From the NCBI GenBank assembly GCA_026705445.1, contig JAPPAR010000020.1, forward strand, positions 1-51,512: DNA of 51,512 nt, given 5' to 3'. Below the pieces are notes generated by a model, which was not told where the DNA came from, ran no database searches, and saw only the letters and a program-made list of their open reading frames with translations. The DNA comes from Candidatus Dadabacteria bacterium. Lineage in GTDB: Bacteria > Desulfobacterota_D > UBA1144 > Nemesobacterales > Nemesobacteraceae. Both the position numbers and the translations under genes were made by a program. This document shows, piece by piece, positions 1-8,513 of this stretch (positions within the stretch are counted from its first letter, which is position 1; each line of letters begins with the position of its first letter).

Positions 1-750
1 AGATGCTTACGTCACAACTTATCCCTTTTTGATTGAAAATCTGCCGAAGTCAGGAAACAGGAGATCGCTTCCCGGGTAAATCTCTCAGAGACTGCTTTTT
101 TACTCAAGAGAAAAGGCGTTTTTGAACTCAGATGGTTTACTCCCAAGATGGAAGTTGACCTTTGCGGGCATGCCACCCTTGCAAGCGCCCATATTCTTTT
201 CACTCTCGGCATCCTTCCCGATACGGAAGACGCCGTGTTTTCCACAAAAAGCGGGATTCTTACCGCGAGGAGAAAAAGCGATCTCATAGAAATGGATTTT
301 CCCTCGGAGGATCCTTGGGAAGTTGAGATGCCGGAGGACCTGCTTATGGCGATTTCCCAGAGGCCTCTTTACGTGGGCAGAAACCGCTTTGATTACATAG
401 CTCTTTACGAGAGCGAAGAGACGGTAAGAAGCGCTGTCCCGGAGTCCACCCGCATCAGAAGGCTTGATTCCAGGGGACTTATAATAACGAGCGTCTCGAG
501 TTCTCACCGCTACGATTTCGTATCGCGTTTTTTCGCTCCTAACGCCGGGATAGAGGAGGATCCGGTTACGGGCTCTGCTCACTGCTGCCTTTGTCCTTTC
601 TGGAGCCGCCGGCTCGGGAAAAAAGAACTCACGGGCTATCAGGCGTCAGAAAGAGGAGGGCTCGTTAATACAAGACTTTCTGAGAAAGGAGTCTTTCTGT
701 CGGGAAAAGCGATTATTGATGGAAGCTTCGAAATCAATCCGGAGTCATAA
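1..750 (+). pseudogene. PhzF-family isomerase/epimerase, 5' end damaged
   Basis: The readable part carries hallmark PhzF-fold motifs: SETAF (bases 85-99; its Glu is the catalytic acid/base of PhzF), RWFTP, VDLCGHATLA and, near the C-terminus, EEDPVTGSAHC followed by FWSRRLGK. Family members are usually 260-300 residues and isomerise small substrates. The frame containing these motifs is open only from base 37, because a TGA lies at 34-36, and it has no good start before the ATG at 148. That ATG lies downstream of the catalytic Glu. Bases 2-28, in the next frame, read DAYVTTYPF, which resembles the family's N-terminal VDAFT..PF. The GNPA motif that should follow is absent. A small deletion plus frameshift between about 29 and 58 is therefore likely. 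The true start lies outside the window. Family assignment is firm; loss of function is inferred. Confidence 0.75.
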
Positions 751-778
751 GGGAACTTGGATTTGTCGCTTGCCAAGA

Positions 779-806
779 TTCACAAAACTTTTTTTTTCGG
801 TAAAAT
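779..806 (+). promoter_or_regulatory. Putative sigma-70 promoter of the tRNA pair
   Basis: A TTCACA hexamer (779-784) and a TAAAAT hexamer (801-806) are separated by 16 bases. The second lies about 20 bases before the tRNA-Cys gene. Position and spacing fit a tRNA promoter; the -35 element is imperfect. Confidence 0.45.
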
Positions 807-826
807 TTAAAATCCCATGTTACAGG

Positions 827-901
827 GGCGGCGTAGCCAAGAGGTAAGGCAACGGTCTGCAAAACCGTCATACCCCGGTTCGATTCCGGGCGCCGCCTCC
901 A
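827..901 (+). tRNA. tRNA-Cys (anticodon GCA)
   Basis: The acceptor strand GGCGGCG (827-833) pairs with CGCCGCC (891-897). The anticodon stem ACGGT/ACCGT encloses the loop CTGCAAA with anticodon GCA at 859-861. The T arm carries GGTTCGATTCC. The discriminator is T (898), as expected for tRNA-Cys, and CCA is encoded at 899-901. All cloverleaf parts are present. Confidence 0.96.
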
Positions 902-925
902 GTTCTGAACTCCGTTCAGCGTAAT

Positions 926-1010
926 GCCCGGGTGGCGGAATTGGTAGACGCAAGGGACTTAAAATCCCTCGGGAGTATCTCCCGTGCCGGTTCGAGTCCG
1001 GCCCTGGGCA
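926..1010 (+). tRNA. tRNA-Leu (anticodon TAA)
   Basis: The acceptor GCCCGGG (926-932) pairs with 1003-1009, with one G-T pair. The anticodon stem AGGGA/TCCCT encloses CTTAAAA with anticodon TAA at 960-962. A long variable arm (CGGGAG...CTCCCG) marks a class II tRNA, and the T loop is GGTTCGAGTCC. CCA is not encoded: base A1010 is followed directly by seven T residues, which can also act as the terminator of the pair. Its neighbour tRNA-Cys does encode CCA. Confidence 0.96.
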
Positions 1011-1113
1011 TTTTTTTCTACCAAATTCCAAAACGAATGTGTTAAAATGTGAAATATTATGTAACAAGTAGAACTAGTTGGGACAAAGGGTTGATTTCAA
1101 GGAGGTTTTGGAG

Positions 1114-3525
1114 ATGAATTTTAGGACTCGGCTTAACGTAGCCATTTTTGCATTTGTTTTCTCGTTTGCGCTGGTTCTTTCGCTGAATGCTGTTGCCCAA
1201 GATGGGCAGAAAAGCCAGGATGAGCAGAAAGAAAATCTCAGTGCCGTGGAAGACAGCAGTTACACGCTCCGGAAAATGCTTGTAACCGCCACCAAGCGTG
1301 TTCAGCTTGCTCAGGACGTGCCTTTTTCCCTGAATGTGCAGTCAGAAGAGGATATAGAGCGCCTTAACACTACTAACTTGGAGGATCTTTCGCGCAACGT
1401 TGCCGGACTCTCCATACAGAACCTCGGGCCGGGCCAAAGCGTAGTCACAATCCGCGGCGTTTCTTCCGGGCAGATAGCGCGGGACCAGCCCGGCGTAAAG
1501 GAACAGGTTGGCGTGTATCTCGACGAAACCCCTATATCACTGTCGCTTTTCACTCCTGATATCGATCTTTTCGACCTTAACCGTGTGGAGACCCTCAGAG
1601 GACCGCAGGGCACGCTCTTCGGATCAGGCTCAATCGGCGGTACCGTTCGCTATATAACCAACCAGCCGCTTTTGGGTGTAAACGAGGTTAAAGTCGAGAT
1701 TGACGGAAATTATCTTGACGAAGGTTCTGCTGGAGGTCATCTGAAAACAGCCCTCAATGTTCCTTTAGGCGAAGATGCGGCCTTTCGCTTGGTTGCTTAC
1801 GGTACTAGATACGGCGGTTTCATCGATGCGCAAAAGGAAGGGGGTGCTGTGGATGAAGATGTAAACGATGGCACCCGTCACGGTGGGCGTATTTCCCTTT
1901 TATGGGAGCCAACCGAAAACTTGTCCATTACTCCGCGAGTTATATATCAGAACATTGATCTTGGAGGGTTTAACCGCGACGAGGTATTTAACCTTTTTGC
2001 AAACCCCTATACCGATCCCCCGACTCCGCTTGGTGATAGAGAGCAGCATCTGCTGCTTGACGAGGCTTTTGAAGATGAAACTCTGATTTTTGACACCGTG
2101 GTAAATTGGAGCATTGAAGACTTCTTTGACGTTACATACTCGGTAAGCTATATAAACCGCGACCTTCTTGTAAGTCGTGATGCGAGTGCTCTTACCGGTA
2201 GCGTGAGCGTGGACCTTGGATTTGCAGAGGATCAAGTGGCAAACCCATCCAATCTGCGTGACACTACCGACCTTGAACAGATGACCCATGAACTTCGCTT
2301 GAGTTCAAGCGATGACGGCGCATTTCAGTGGCTTGCGGGTGTTTTCTACTCCGACGTGGAGCGTGACTATTCTCAGCGTTTGCCGACTCCAGGGTATGAT
2401 GCGTTATTTATACCTTCGGCTGACACTAACTTCCCCGATGCAGTGGATTCGCCTTATAGTTCCGATCTGACATATGATTTAAGGCAGATTGCACTTTTCG
2501 GAGAAGCGACCTATAACCTGCTTGACCGTCTCGGCTTGACGGCGGGTTTGCGCTGGTATGACTGGGAAGAGGATAAGACTTTCAGATCCGGTGGAGGTTT
2601 CTCGAATGCTGATGCCCAGAACCAGGACATTACAGTTTCCTCCGACGGATTTACACCTCGGTTTATGGTGAGCTACGATGCTAACGATAACGTTACTGTG
2701 AATGCTCAGATTTCCCGAGGCTTTCGTCTCGGTGGAGTTAATGACCCCCTTAACCAGCTGCTTTGCGGAGATGCCTATGATACTTTTCGGGGATATCAGG
2801 AGTTTGAGGATGAGACCCTCTGGAACTACGAGGTTGGGTTTAAGTCCTCTTTTGAGAATGTTACATTCAACGGCTCGGTTTTTTATACCGACATTGAAAA
2901 TCTGGGTGTAAACGTTGATGCGGGACCCTGCTCTTCCAGGGTTACGATCAGCGTACCTGAATCTCACACTGCGGGAGCGGAGCTTGAACTGTCTATTCAA
3001 CCGACAAGATCTTTGCTACTCGCTTTTGCCGGAAGCTATTTAGAAGCAGAGTTTGATTCCACTATCAGGACGGCAGGTGGGGATGCGGTTGAGGGAATAG
3101 AGGAGGGTAACCGCATACCTTCTGTTCCAGACTGGCAGCTCGCAGGATCCGCCACTTATACTTTGCCGGGTATTCTGAGTGCCGGGGAAAGCTTTCTCTC
3201 GGCTTCATGGCAGTTTGTAGGCGACAGCATCACGCAGTCAGGCGATCAGATTCCCGGCAGGGGAGTTTTTGGACATGGATTGCCCTACAGGGGTGCCTCT
3301 GCCGACGAGGCGACGGAAGTTGATCTGCTGCTTGATTCATACCACCTGTTTAACCTTTCCGCGGGCTTGGTATATGACAATATCGAGTTCACGGCTTACG
3401 TAAAGAATATTACGGATGAAAACGTTAAGCTTTCGTTTGACCGCGAGCGGGGAGGACGGGCCCGTCTTGCCTACAGAGTGGGTCAGCCCCGTACTTTTGG
3501 TGTGGTTACGCGCATGCGCTTCTAA
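1114..3525 (+). CDS. TonB-dependent outer-membrane receptor
   Basis: An 803-residue protein beginning with a signal peptide (MNFRTRLNVAIFAFVFSFAL, cleaved near AVAQ). The N-terminal plug domain follows, with LVTATKR (TonB-box-like region), VTIRGVSS and VETLRGPQGTLFG. A 22-strand-type barrel ends in the aromatic terminus TRMRF. Such receptors import iron chelates, cobalamin or other large ligands across the outer membrane using TonB energy; the substrate cannot be read from the sequence. The ATG at 1114 is chosen because AAGGAGG (1099-1105) lies eight bases before it and the signal peptide starts there. A TTG at 1078 extends the frame but only adds residues before the ribosome site. No ExbB, ExbD or TonB gene is nearby. 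The gene stands alone after the tRNAs. Confidence 0.93.
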   Translation: MNFRTRLNVAIFAFVFSFALVLSLNAVAQDGQKSQDEQKENLSAVEDSSYTLRKMLVTATKRVQLAQDVPFSLNVQSEEDIERLNTTNLEDLSRNVAGLSIQNLGPGQSVVTIRGVSSGQIARDQPGVKEQVGVYLDETPISLSLFTPDIDLFDLNRVETLRGPQGTLFGSGSIGGTVRYITNQPLLGVNEVKVEIDGNYLDEGSAGGHLKTALNVPLGEDAAFRLVAYGTRYGGFIDAQKEGGAVDEDVNDGTRHGGRISLLWEPTENLSITPRVIYQNIDLGGFNRDEVFNLFANPYTDPPTPLGDREQHLLLDEAFEDETLIFDTVVNWSIEDFFDVTYSVSYINRDLLVSRDASALTGSVSVDLGFAEDQVANPSNLRDTTDLEQMTHELRLSSSDDGAFQWLAGVFYSDVERDYSQRLPTPGYDALFIPSADTNFPDAVDSPYSSDLTYDLRQIALFGEATYNLLDRLGLTAGLRWYDWEEDKTFRSGGGFSNADAQNQDITVSSDGFTPRFMVSYDANDNVTVNAQISRGFRLGGVNDPLNQLLCGDAYDTFRGYQEFEDETLWNYEVGFKSSFENVTFNGSVFYTDIENLGVNVDAGPCSSRVTISVPESHTAGAELELSIQPTRSLLLAFAGSYLEAEFDSTIRTAGGDAVEGIEEGNRIPSVPDWQLAGSATYTLPGILSAGESFLSASWQFVGDSITQSGDQIPGRGVFGHGLPYRGASADEATEVDLLLDSYHLFNLSAGLVYDNIEFTAYVKNITDENVKLSFDRERGGRARLAYRVGQPRTFGVVTRMRF

Positions 3526-3583
3526 TGAAATAATGGGGAAGGTGTACTAAAACTCATCTTCCTTGTTAAAAATGAGACTTGTA

Positions 3584-3619
3584 CCTTGCAATTGCGGTAT
3601 TAATGCCGTAATTGCAAGG
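3584..3619. repeat. Perfectly centred 16-bp-arm hairpin
   Basis: The arms CCTTGCAATTGCGGTA and TGCCGTAATTGCAAGG flank a TTAA loop. They are reverse complements except at two positions that would form G-U pairs in RNA. It lies about 60 bases after the TonB receptor stop. It lacks a T run, so it is not a classical terminator, though it could stabilise or end the transcript. I see no convincing gene in the surrounding 3526-3800. Confidence 0.6.
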
Positions 3620-3800
3620 ATGATTGCTGATAATATACAAGTAGATTTAGACCAACTTCCATACTTCCGGTTTGGAAATAGCACGCGAAATCTTAAACGC
3701 AAGCGTGGACTAGTTCTTAGTGAATCAGGTTTTAAGGGCCCGGTCCGGGGATATCTCCTGCCAAGGCAAGTCAATTTTACGTTGCAGGTTCGGCTTTCAC

Positions 3801-4001
3801 TCAGTGAAGCACTCTTTTTCTTCCCTCTTCCCCTGTAATATCCTCGGAATCGTCATCGTAATAAAGGTAATTCATTTCTTCAAAGAGTTCGTCGAACTCA
3901 TCTGCGAATTCATCCTCAAGCCCATCATCTTCGTCAAACGTGTCGGAGATGTCTAACGGGTAGTGAAAGTCTTCATCGTCTTTTTTGATAAATTTGAGCA
4001 T
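3801..4001 (-). CDS. Small acidic protein of unknown function
   Basis: A 66-residue protein with a basic start (MLKFIKKDDE) and then an extremely acidic body rich in Asp and Glu (DTFDEDDGLEDEFADEFDEL). The start codon is preceded at normal distance by GGAGG on the minus strand (complement of CCTCC at 4007-4011), which is strong support for translation. There is no signal peptide or membrane segment. It lies downstream of the HAD phosphatase gene in the same direction, 118 bases away, so it may have its own promoter. I do not recognise a family. The composition would suit a chaperone-like, DNA-mimic or metal-binding microprotein, but nothing proves this. Confidence 0.65.
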   Translation of the reverse strand: MLKFIKKDDEDFHYPLDISDTFDEDDGLEDEFADEFDELFEEMNYLYYDDDSEDITGEEGRKRVLH

Positions 4002-4119
4002 GATTACCTCCAGCGGGAAAAATCTTCAACCAAAAGCTACACCCCGGTTATCAAAAGTCAACATCCCGAGATTAAGTTTCGGTTAAGTGACACAATTGCT
4101 TTTACTCATGACCTTTCAA

Positions 4120-4920
4120 TCACAGCGGTTTTAAAAGAAAAAAGACATTCTTAAGGATGAAGTCGGGCTTTATTGCATTGCCCTCAAGATCGGTTTTTTT
4201 AGTAACTCCGGTCATTACAAGTGCCGTGCTGTACCCTGCTTTTTCCCCTCCGGCAATGTCGGTTCGGAGACTGTCTCCGACCAGAAGAGTTTTTTTCGTG
4301 TGTGCCACTCCACTTTTCTCCAGAATATCGAACATGTATTTTTCGGGTTTCCCAGATGTAACCGCTTTCTTCCCCGATGCGGCTTCCACCGATGCGAGGA
4401 GGGCTCCTGTAGCGGGGGCCCGGCCGTGTTCGCAAGGGTAGAAGAAGTCTCCGTTTGTTCCGATGAAGTCTGCGCCGTTTCCGATTGCTATGGAAGCGGT
4501 CTTTATTTCCTCAAGATTAAATCCCGGGTGACTTCCTATCACCACGAGGTCTGCGCCGAGAGAGTCATTTCCTGAAACTTCAACCAGTCCCGTCTCCCTG
4601 ACCTCGTTCTTTAGGTAATCGCTTCCGGCTATGAAGACCGTTTTCCATTTCTCTGATGAAAGTTTTTCCCTTATCATAGAAGCGGTTGCCATGGGGGAGG
4701 TTACGAACTCGCTATCGTGCGAGCGAATTCCGAGTCCTCTGAGTTTTTCGGCATAGTCAGAAGGAGACCGCGAGGGGTTGTTGGTTATAAAGCGTATCTC
4801 TTTTTTATTCTTTCTTAATGTCTCTAGCACCTCGGGGGAGTTGCCGATGGCCTTTTCGCCGGAATATATAACCCCGTCTAGGTCAAAGACAAAATGATCA
4901 AACGAATTTTGAAAATCCAT
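4120..4920 (-). CDS. NagD-like HAD-superfamily phosphatase (HAD-IIA)
   Basis: A 266-residue protein with the HAD motif I FDLDGVIYSG (nucleophile Asp near residue 13), motif II ITNNPSRS, the C2-type cap that follows it, the conserved GKP loop Lys (SGKPEKYMFD) and motif III/IV VGDSLRTDIAGG. This is the NagD/4-nitrophenyl-phosphatase/phosphoglycolate-phosphatase type IIA subfamily. Members dephosphorylate small cytoplasmic metabolites such as nucleotides, sugar phosphates or phosphoglycolate; the real substrate is unknown. It is the last gene of the rpoN operon, 33 bases after the preceding unknown gene, and has a usual length for the family. Confidence 0.88.
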   Translation of the reverse strand: MDFQNSFDHFVFDLDGVIYSGEKAIGNSPEVLETLRKNKKEIRFITNNPSRSPSDYAEKLRGLGIRSHDSEFVTSPMATASMIREKLSSEKWKTVFIAGSDYLKNEVRETGLVEVSGNDSLGADLVVIGSHPGFNLEEIKTASIAIGNGADFIGTNGDFFYPCEHGRAPATGALLASVEAASGKKAVTSGKPEKYMFDILEKSGVAHTKKTLLVGDSLRTDIAGGEKAGYSTALVMTGVTKKTDLEGNAIKPDFILKNVFFLLKPL

Positions 4921-4953
4921 AACAGGGGCCGGGAATTTACGGGAGAGGCAGTT

Positions 4954-5277
4954 CTATCCCCAGATACTCTTTTTAAGTTCTTCCTGAAGATCGGAGTCGT
5001 AATTAGACTTCATTATCCTGATCAGTTTGTTTTCCCTGTCTTCAAAAAACTCAACTCCCATGAAGGAAAGTATGTCAAACGCAGCCCTTTTGTATCCTTC
5101 GTAGAACTCTTCTATTTCTCCGGAAGCTCTGACGGTCTTTGAATCGAGGTAAAGGGCTATCGCTGCGATCTCATCCTTTATCTCGGGGGCTATCTCGATC
5201 TGAAACCCTTCAAGTTCACCCTGAAGGAGATGGTTCGTGTACATTTCGATTACGGCATCAAGTGTGTGTACGTCCAT
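4954..5277 (-). CDS. Conserved-looking hypothetical protein in the rpoN operon
   Basis: A 107-residue soluble, acidic, probably helical protein that starts MDVHTLDAVIEMYTNHL. It has no signal peptide, membrane segment or motif that I recognise. It lies between the EIIA(Man)-like gene (23-base gap) and the HAD phosphatase gene (33-base gap) on the same strand and is probably cotranscribed with both. The position suggests a link to PTS or nitrogen regulation, but the function is unknown. Confidence 0.7.
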   Translation of the reverse strand: MDVHTLDAVIEMYTNHLLQGELEGFQIEIAPEIKDEIAAIALYLDSKTVRASGEIEEFYEGYKRAAFDILSFMGVEFFEDRENKLIRIMKSNYDSDLQEELKKSIWG

Positions 5278-5300
5278 TTAAGCATCCTCTCCGGCGTATT

Positions 5301-5711
5301 CTAACCGTTTTTACTAAGAAGTTCACTTGCCACTATTATGTTGTCTCTTCCCGCCTTGGCCGCGAGCTGCACCGCTTCTTTGAGAGTGGTTTTTTCCTCA
5401 ACGGTGCCGAGTTTTAAAAGCATTGGCAGATTCACCCCTGAAATCACCTCCATTTCGCCGCTCTCAAGAAACATCAGGCTTATGTTGGAAGGAGTTCCCC
5501 CGAACATGTCCGTTACGAGCAGTATCCCATCTCCCTCGTCAACGCTATCGACTGAAGCCCTTATTTTTTTGTCAAAATCCTTGGAGTCTTTTGAGGCGTC
5601 TATTGAGACTGCGGTCATCTTGACCCTAGGTTTCTCGGGCAGAATGAAGTTCACTGCCGATATAAGCTCTTTTGCGAGCTCTCCGTGCGTGACCACCACT
5701 ATGGAAAACAT
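5301..5711 (-). CDS. PTS EIIA component, mannose (Man) family
   Basis: A 136-residue protein starting MFSIVVVTHGELAKELISAV, where His9 is the expected phosphorylation site. The second conserved segment, VTDMFGGTPSNIS, is typical of EIIA-Man. These proteins accept phosphate from HPr and normally pass it to EIIB-Man. No EIIB, EIIC or EIID partner is in the window, so a regulatory role within the PTS-Ntr network is more likely than sugar import. The gene starts seven bases after the rapZ stop. In deltaproteobacterial-type operons this position is often followed by HPr and EI, neither of which is present here. Confidence 0.9.
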   Translation of the reverse strand: MFSIVVVTHGELAKELISAVNFILPEKPRVKMTAVSIDASKDSKDFDKKIRASVDSVDEGDGILLVTDMFGGTPSNISLMFLESGEMEVISGVNLPMLLKLGTVEEKTTLKEAVQLAAKAGRDNIIVASELLSKNG

Positions 5712-5718
5712 AGCACTT

Positions 5719-6579
5719 TTATAGCTTATTTATATCCCTGTGTCTAATAATAGCGGAATATTCGGAAAGGCTTTCGCCGAGAGCATCGGCCATGACTACG
5801 GAGCGGTGCTTCCCTCCGGTGCAGCCTATCCCCAGGGTAAGATAGGACTTTCCTTCCTCTGAATATTTCGGGATTAAAAACCGCAGAAAAGAGCACAGCT
5901 TCTCCAGAAACTCCCGCGAAGCTTTATCCGACATGACAAAGTCCACGACTTCGCCGCTGGTTCCGTCAAAATCCCTCAGGGATTCTGTGAAGTGGGGATT
6001 TTTCAGAAACCGAACGTCGAAAACCAAGTCTGCGTCTTCGGGAACTCCGTACCTGTAGCCGAAAGAGAGAAGGGTGATAAGAGGGGTCTGCTTGTCGGTT
6101 GTCCCGGCAATCTTTGCTATGATCGCTTTCAGTTCGTGAACGCTGAGGGTGCTTGTGTCTATGCGCTTGTCCGAGAGTTCTCGTATATTTGCCAGGATTT
6201 GCTTTTCCTCTGATATTCCTTCTGCAAGCGTCTTCTCGCTTCCAAGCGGATGAATTCTCCTTGTCTCCTTGTATCTTTTAACGATTGTCTCTTCAGAGCA
6301 TTCAAGAAACACAAGATCGACCCTTTCAGCTGACTCTCTTATCTTTTCCAGCACTTTTTCGAAATCGTAAAGCGTATCTTTTACCGGTATCCGTATATCA
6401 ATGACTGCGACCGCTTTTTTTATCTGCGTAAGAGATTTCCCGCAAAGGTCGATAAAAGAGAAAAGAAGTTCCGGAGGGAGATTGTCGACGCAGAAAAACC
6501 CCAGATCTTCAAGGACTTTTGCCGCCGTGCTTTTTCCCGAACCGGAAAGCCCGCTCAGTATTATTATCTGTTCCATCAT
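5719..6579 (-). CDS. rapZ: RapZ/YvcJ-type nucleotide-binding adaptor
   Basis: A 286-residue protein with an N-terminal Walker A motif, GLSGSGKST (residues 9-17), and the conserved FFCVDNLPPELL. The C-terminal domain ends with GIGCTGGKHRSV, the RapZ signature. In Escherichia coli RapZ directs RNase E to a small RNA controlling GlmS and binds a cell-wall precursor; elsewhere these are GTP/ATP-binding regulators. The start ATG overlaps the hprK stop (ATGA), showing translational coupling. Length and domain order are normal. Confidence 0.95.
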   Translation of the reverse strand: MMEQIIILSGLSGSGKSTAAKVLEDLGFFCVDNLPPELLFSFIDLCGKSLTQIKKAVAVIDIRIPVKDTLYDFEKVLEKIRESAERVDLVFLECSEETIVKRYKETRRIHPLGSEKTLAEGISEEKQILANIRELSDKRIDTSTLSVHELKAIIAKIAGTTDKQTPLITLLSFGYRYGVPEDADLVFDVRFLKNPHFTESLRDFDGTSGEVVDFVMSDKASREFLEKLCSFLRFLIPKYSEEGKSYLTLGIGCTGGKHRSVVMADALGESLSEYSAIIRHRDINKL

Positions 6580-7514
6580 TCCCGGGCAGTTGAGGAGATC
6601 TCGATTTTCCTGCCGGTTTCCTTGAGTATCTGGTTCCGCACCGCCACGTCTATTACCGATGCCATATTTCTTCCCGGACTCACGGGCAGCACAATGTACG
6701 GCAGTTCCACGTCAAGTATCGAGTATGTTCTCGTGTCTATTCCCAGACGGTCGTATTCAGTTTCGGAGTCCCACTGGTGAAGCTCCACAACCATGTCTAT
6801 CTGCCTTTTTTCCATAACGCATGTGGTTCCGAAAAGATCCTCTATGTTCACTATGCCTATTCCCCGTACTTCCAGAAGGTACTTTATATTGTCGGGCCCC
6901 ACTCCTACAAGCGCATGAGAACCTATTTTGCGTATTTCAACCACGTCATCCGCTATAAGCTTGGAACCCTGTATTATGAGATCAATAGCGCATTCGCTTT
7001 TTCCGATTCCGCTTTTCCCGAGTATCAGAACTCCCCTGCGATGCACGTCAAGAAGCACTCCGTGAACTGTTATGCGAGTCGCGAATTCCTCAGCGAGCAG
7101 TTCATTGAGAATGGTTATGAATTTCCCCGTGCCGAGAGTTGTGGTAAAAAGCGGAACCTGTTTTTTTTCAAAATGTGCGGTAAAGGACGCATCCGGACGG
7201 GCATCTTTTGAGAGTATGAAGCATGGAATGTCGTTTGAGAGAAGGTTCGTTATTATTTTTTTCTGCGTTTTTCCGGGGAATCCGTTTATGTAGGAGATTT
7301 CCGTTCTGCCGAGCACTTGTACGTTTCCGTTCTCAAGCTCTATCTTCTTTTCTATCATCCGCAGTCCCGGCTTCTTGGCGCTTGGTGAAATTATGCGTCT
7401 TTCAAATCCGGCTTCCCCGCCTATCGGTTCAAGGCAGAGTATTTCACCGAATTCCCCGTAGAAGTCCCCGACCGAAAGGGAATAACTGTTCTCAGAGTCT
7501 CTCATCTTCTTCAA
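6576..7514 (-). CDS. hprK: HPr kinase/phosphorylase
   Basis: A 312-residue protein with an N-terminal HPrK domain, then ITVHGVLLDVHRRG, the Walker A loop LGKSGIGKSE (about residues 165-174), ADDVVEIR, and the signature EVRGIGIVNIEDLFG. The enzyme phosphorylates and dephosphorylates a serine on HPr in response to metabolites. In proteobacteria it belongs to the PTS-Ntr regulatory branch. The start overlaps the 3' end of ptsN by 23 bases and the stop overlaps rapZ, so the genes are tightly coupled. Its substrate HPr is not encoded in this window. Confidence 0.95.
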   Translation of the reverse strand: MKKMRDSENSYSLSVGDFYGEFGEILCLEPIGGEAGFERRIISPSAKKPGLRMIEKKIELENGNVQVLGRTEISYINGFPGKTQKKIITNLLSNDIPCFILSKDARPDASFTAHFEKKQVPLFTTTLGTGKFITILNELLAEEFATRITVHGVLLDVHRRGVLILGKSGIGKSECAIDLIIQGSKLIADDVVEIRKIGSHALVGVGPDNIKYLLEVRGIGIVNIEDLFGTTCVMEKRQIDMVVELHQWDSETEYDRLGIDTRTYSILDVELPYIVLPVSPGRNMASVIDVAVRNQILKETGRKIEISSTARE

Positions 7515-7956
7515 TCAGCAGGCTGTAAATATCAGAAGCCTCCTGTGACGCAATAAGCTTTGACCTTACGTCACCTTGTGCGAGTATCCTGCATATGCGT
7601 GCAAGCAGGGTTGTCCGGGTTTCCGCAGAGCAGCTCTCGGGGATTATTATCAGTGCGAAAAGATGGGTCTTCTCTCCGTCAAGAGAGTCGAAACGAACCC
7701 CCGTTTCGCTTCTGGCAAGAGCCATGGTCATATCAGGGATGTCGAGGAGTTTTACGTGCGGAATTGCCACTCCCGAGTCAATCGCGGTGCTGCACATTTC
7801 TTCCCGTTCAGCCAGTGTCTCGTTTAGCCTCTGCACGTTGATCCTGGGAAGAATCTCGCCGACTTTCTCCGAAAGCTCCCGCAGCAAATCCTGCTTTGTA
7901 GTCGAAACGAGCCGGGGAAACACGGAGTTCTTTTCAAGACATTCGGAAATCTTCAC
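7492..7956 (-). CDS. ptsN: PTS-Ntr EIIA(Ntr) protein
   Basis: A 154-residue EIIA-Fru/Ntr domain protein. The active-site His67 lies in SGVAIPHVKL. The C-terminal half has LFALIIIPE and LLARICRILAQ, as in PtsN. It receives phosphate from the PTS-Ntr chain and regulates potassium, nitrogen and stress functions rather than sugar uptake. It sits between hpf (11-base gap) and hprK (23-base overlap), the classical rpoN-operon position. Confidence 0.93.
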   Translation of the reverse strand: MKISECLEKNSVFPRLVSTTKQDLLRELSEKVGEILPRINVQRLNETLAEREEMCSTAIDSGVAIPHVKLLDIPDMTMALARSETGVRFDSLDGEKTHLFALIIIPESCSAETRTTLLARICRILAQGDVRSKLIASQEASDIYSLLIEEDERL

Positions 7957-7967
7957 TTTTTCCGCAC

Positions 7968-8510
7968 TCAGGGCGTAAGAAGCCCTGCCTTTTTCGAATC
8001 CGCTTTTTTGTAAACGACATTCATCTCAAGTGTTTCGCTGTTTCTGAAAGCCACGAAGTTCTCTTCGGACGCGTCAAGCTGCAGTAGCGCTTCCGTAACG
8101 CTCATGGGCTTGGGGCTGAGATGCTGGTGATCCACCCTGACGCTGCTTTCCCCTTGATATCTGTCTCTACGTGCGGCGGAGGGCTTTTTTGAGATACTTC
8201 TTCTTCTGAGCGCCAGTTGCTTGTCAGTTCTTCTTCTCAGCTGCTTTATGATCGTGTCGAAAAGCTTGTCTATGGCCGAGTGCATTTCATCTGTCTCTAC
8301 CGAAGCCGCCGCTTTCAGGGAACCCGAGCTGAGCGTTATTTCCGCGCTGTTTCTGAGTTTCTCCGCGGAGAGGACTATCCTTGCTTCCGAGGGATTTCTC
8401 TGCGGGTCTATGTATCTGTTTATCTTCGGCATTTTCTTCATCGCGTAACGTTTGAAATGTTCCGACCTTCTTTTGTCGGGAATGTTTTTCGTAATGATAT
8501 CGGTTTTCAT
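7968..8510 (-). CDS. hpf: Ribosome hibernation-promoting factor, long form
   Basis: A 180-residue protein. The N-terminal S30AE/YfiA domain (residues about 1-105) has RYIDPQRNPSEARIVLS and ETDEMHSAIDKLFDTIIKQL. A basic linker follows, then the C-terminal dimerisation domain with PKPMSVTEALLQLD, FVAFRNSETLEMNVVY and a final K-rich tail. The tail identifies the long HPF form that pairs 70S ribosomes into inactive 100S dimers. It follows rpoN by three bases and is cotranscribed with it. Confidence 0.93.
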   Translation of the reverse strand: MKTDIITKNIPDKRRSEHFKRYAMKKMPKINRYIDPQRNPSEARIVLSAEKLRNSAEITLSSGSLKAAASVETDEMHSAIDKLFDTIIKQLRRRTDKQLALRRRSISKKPSAARRDRYQGESSVRVDHQHLSPKPMSVTEALLQLDASEENFVAFRNSETLEMNVVYKKADSKKAGLLTP

Positions 8511-8513
8511 GGT

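Noticed and set aside
1078-1113. TTG start for the TonB receptor
   Set aside because: The AAGGAGG ribosome site and signal peptide show that translation starts at 1114; the extra codons include the ribosome site itself.
3563-3838. Plus-strand frame starting MLKMRLVPCNCG
   Set aside because: No family resemblance or ribosome site. It overlaps the hairpin and the end of the well-supported acidic gene on the other strand.
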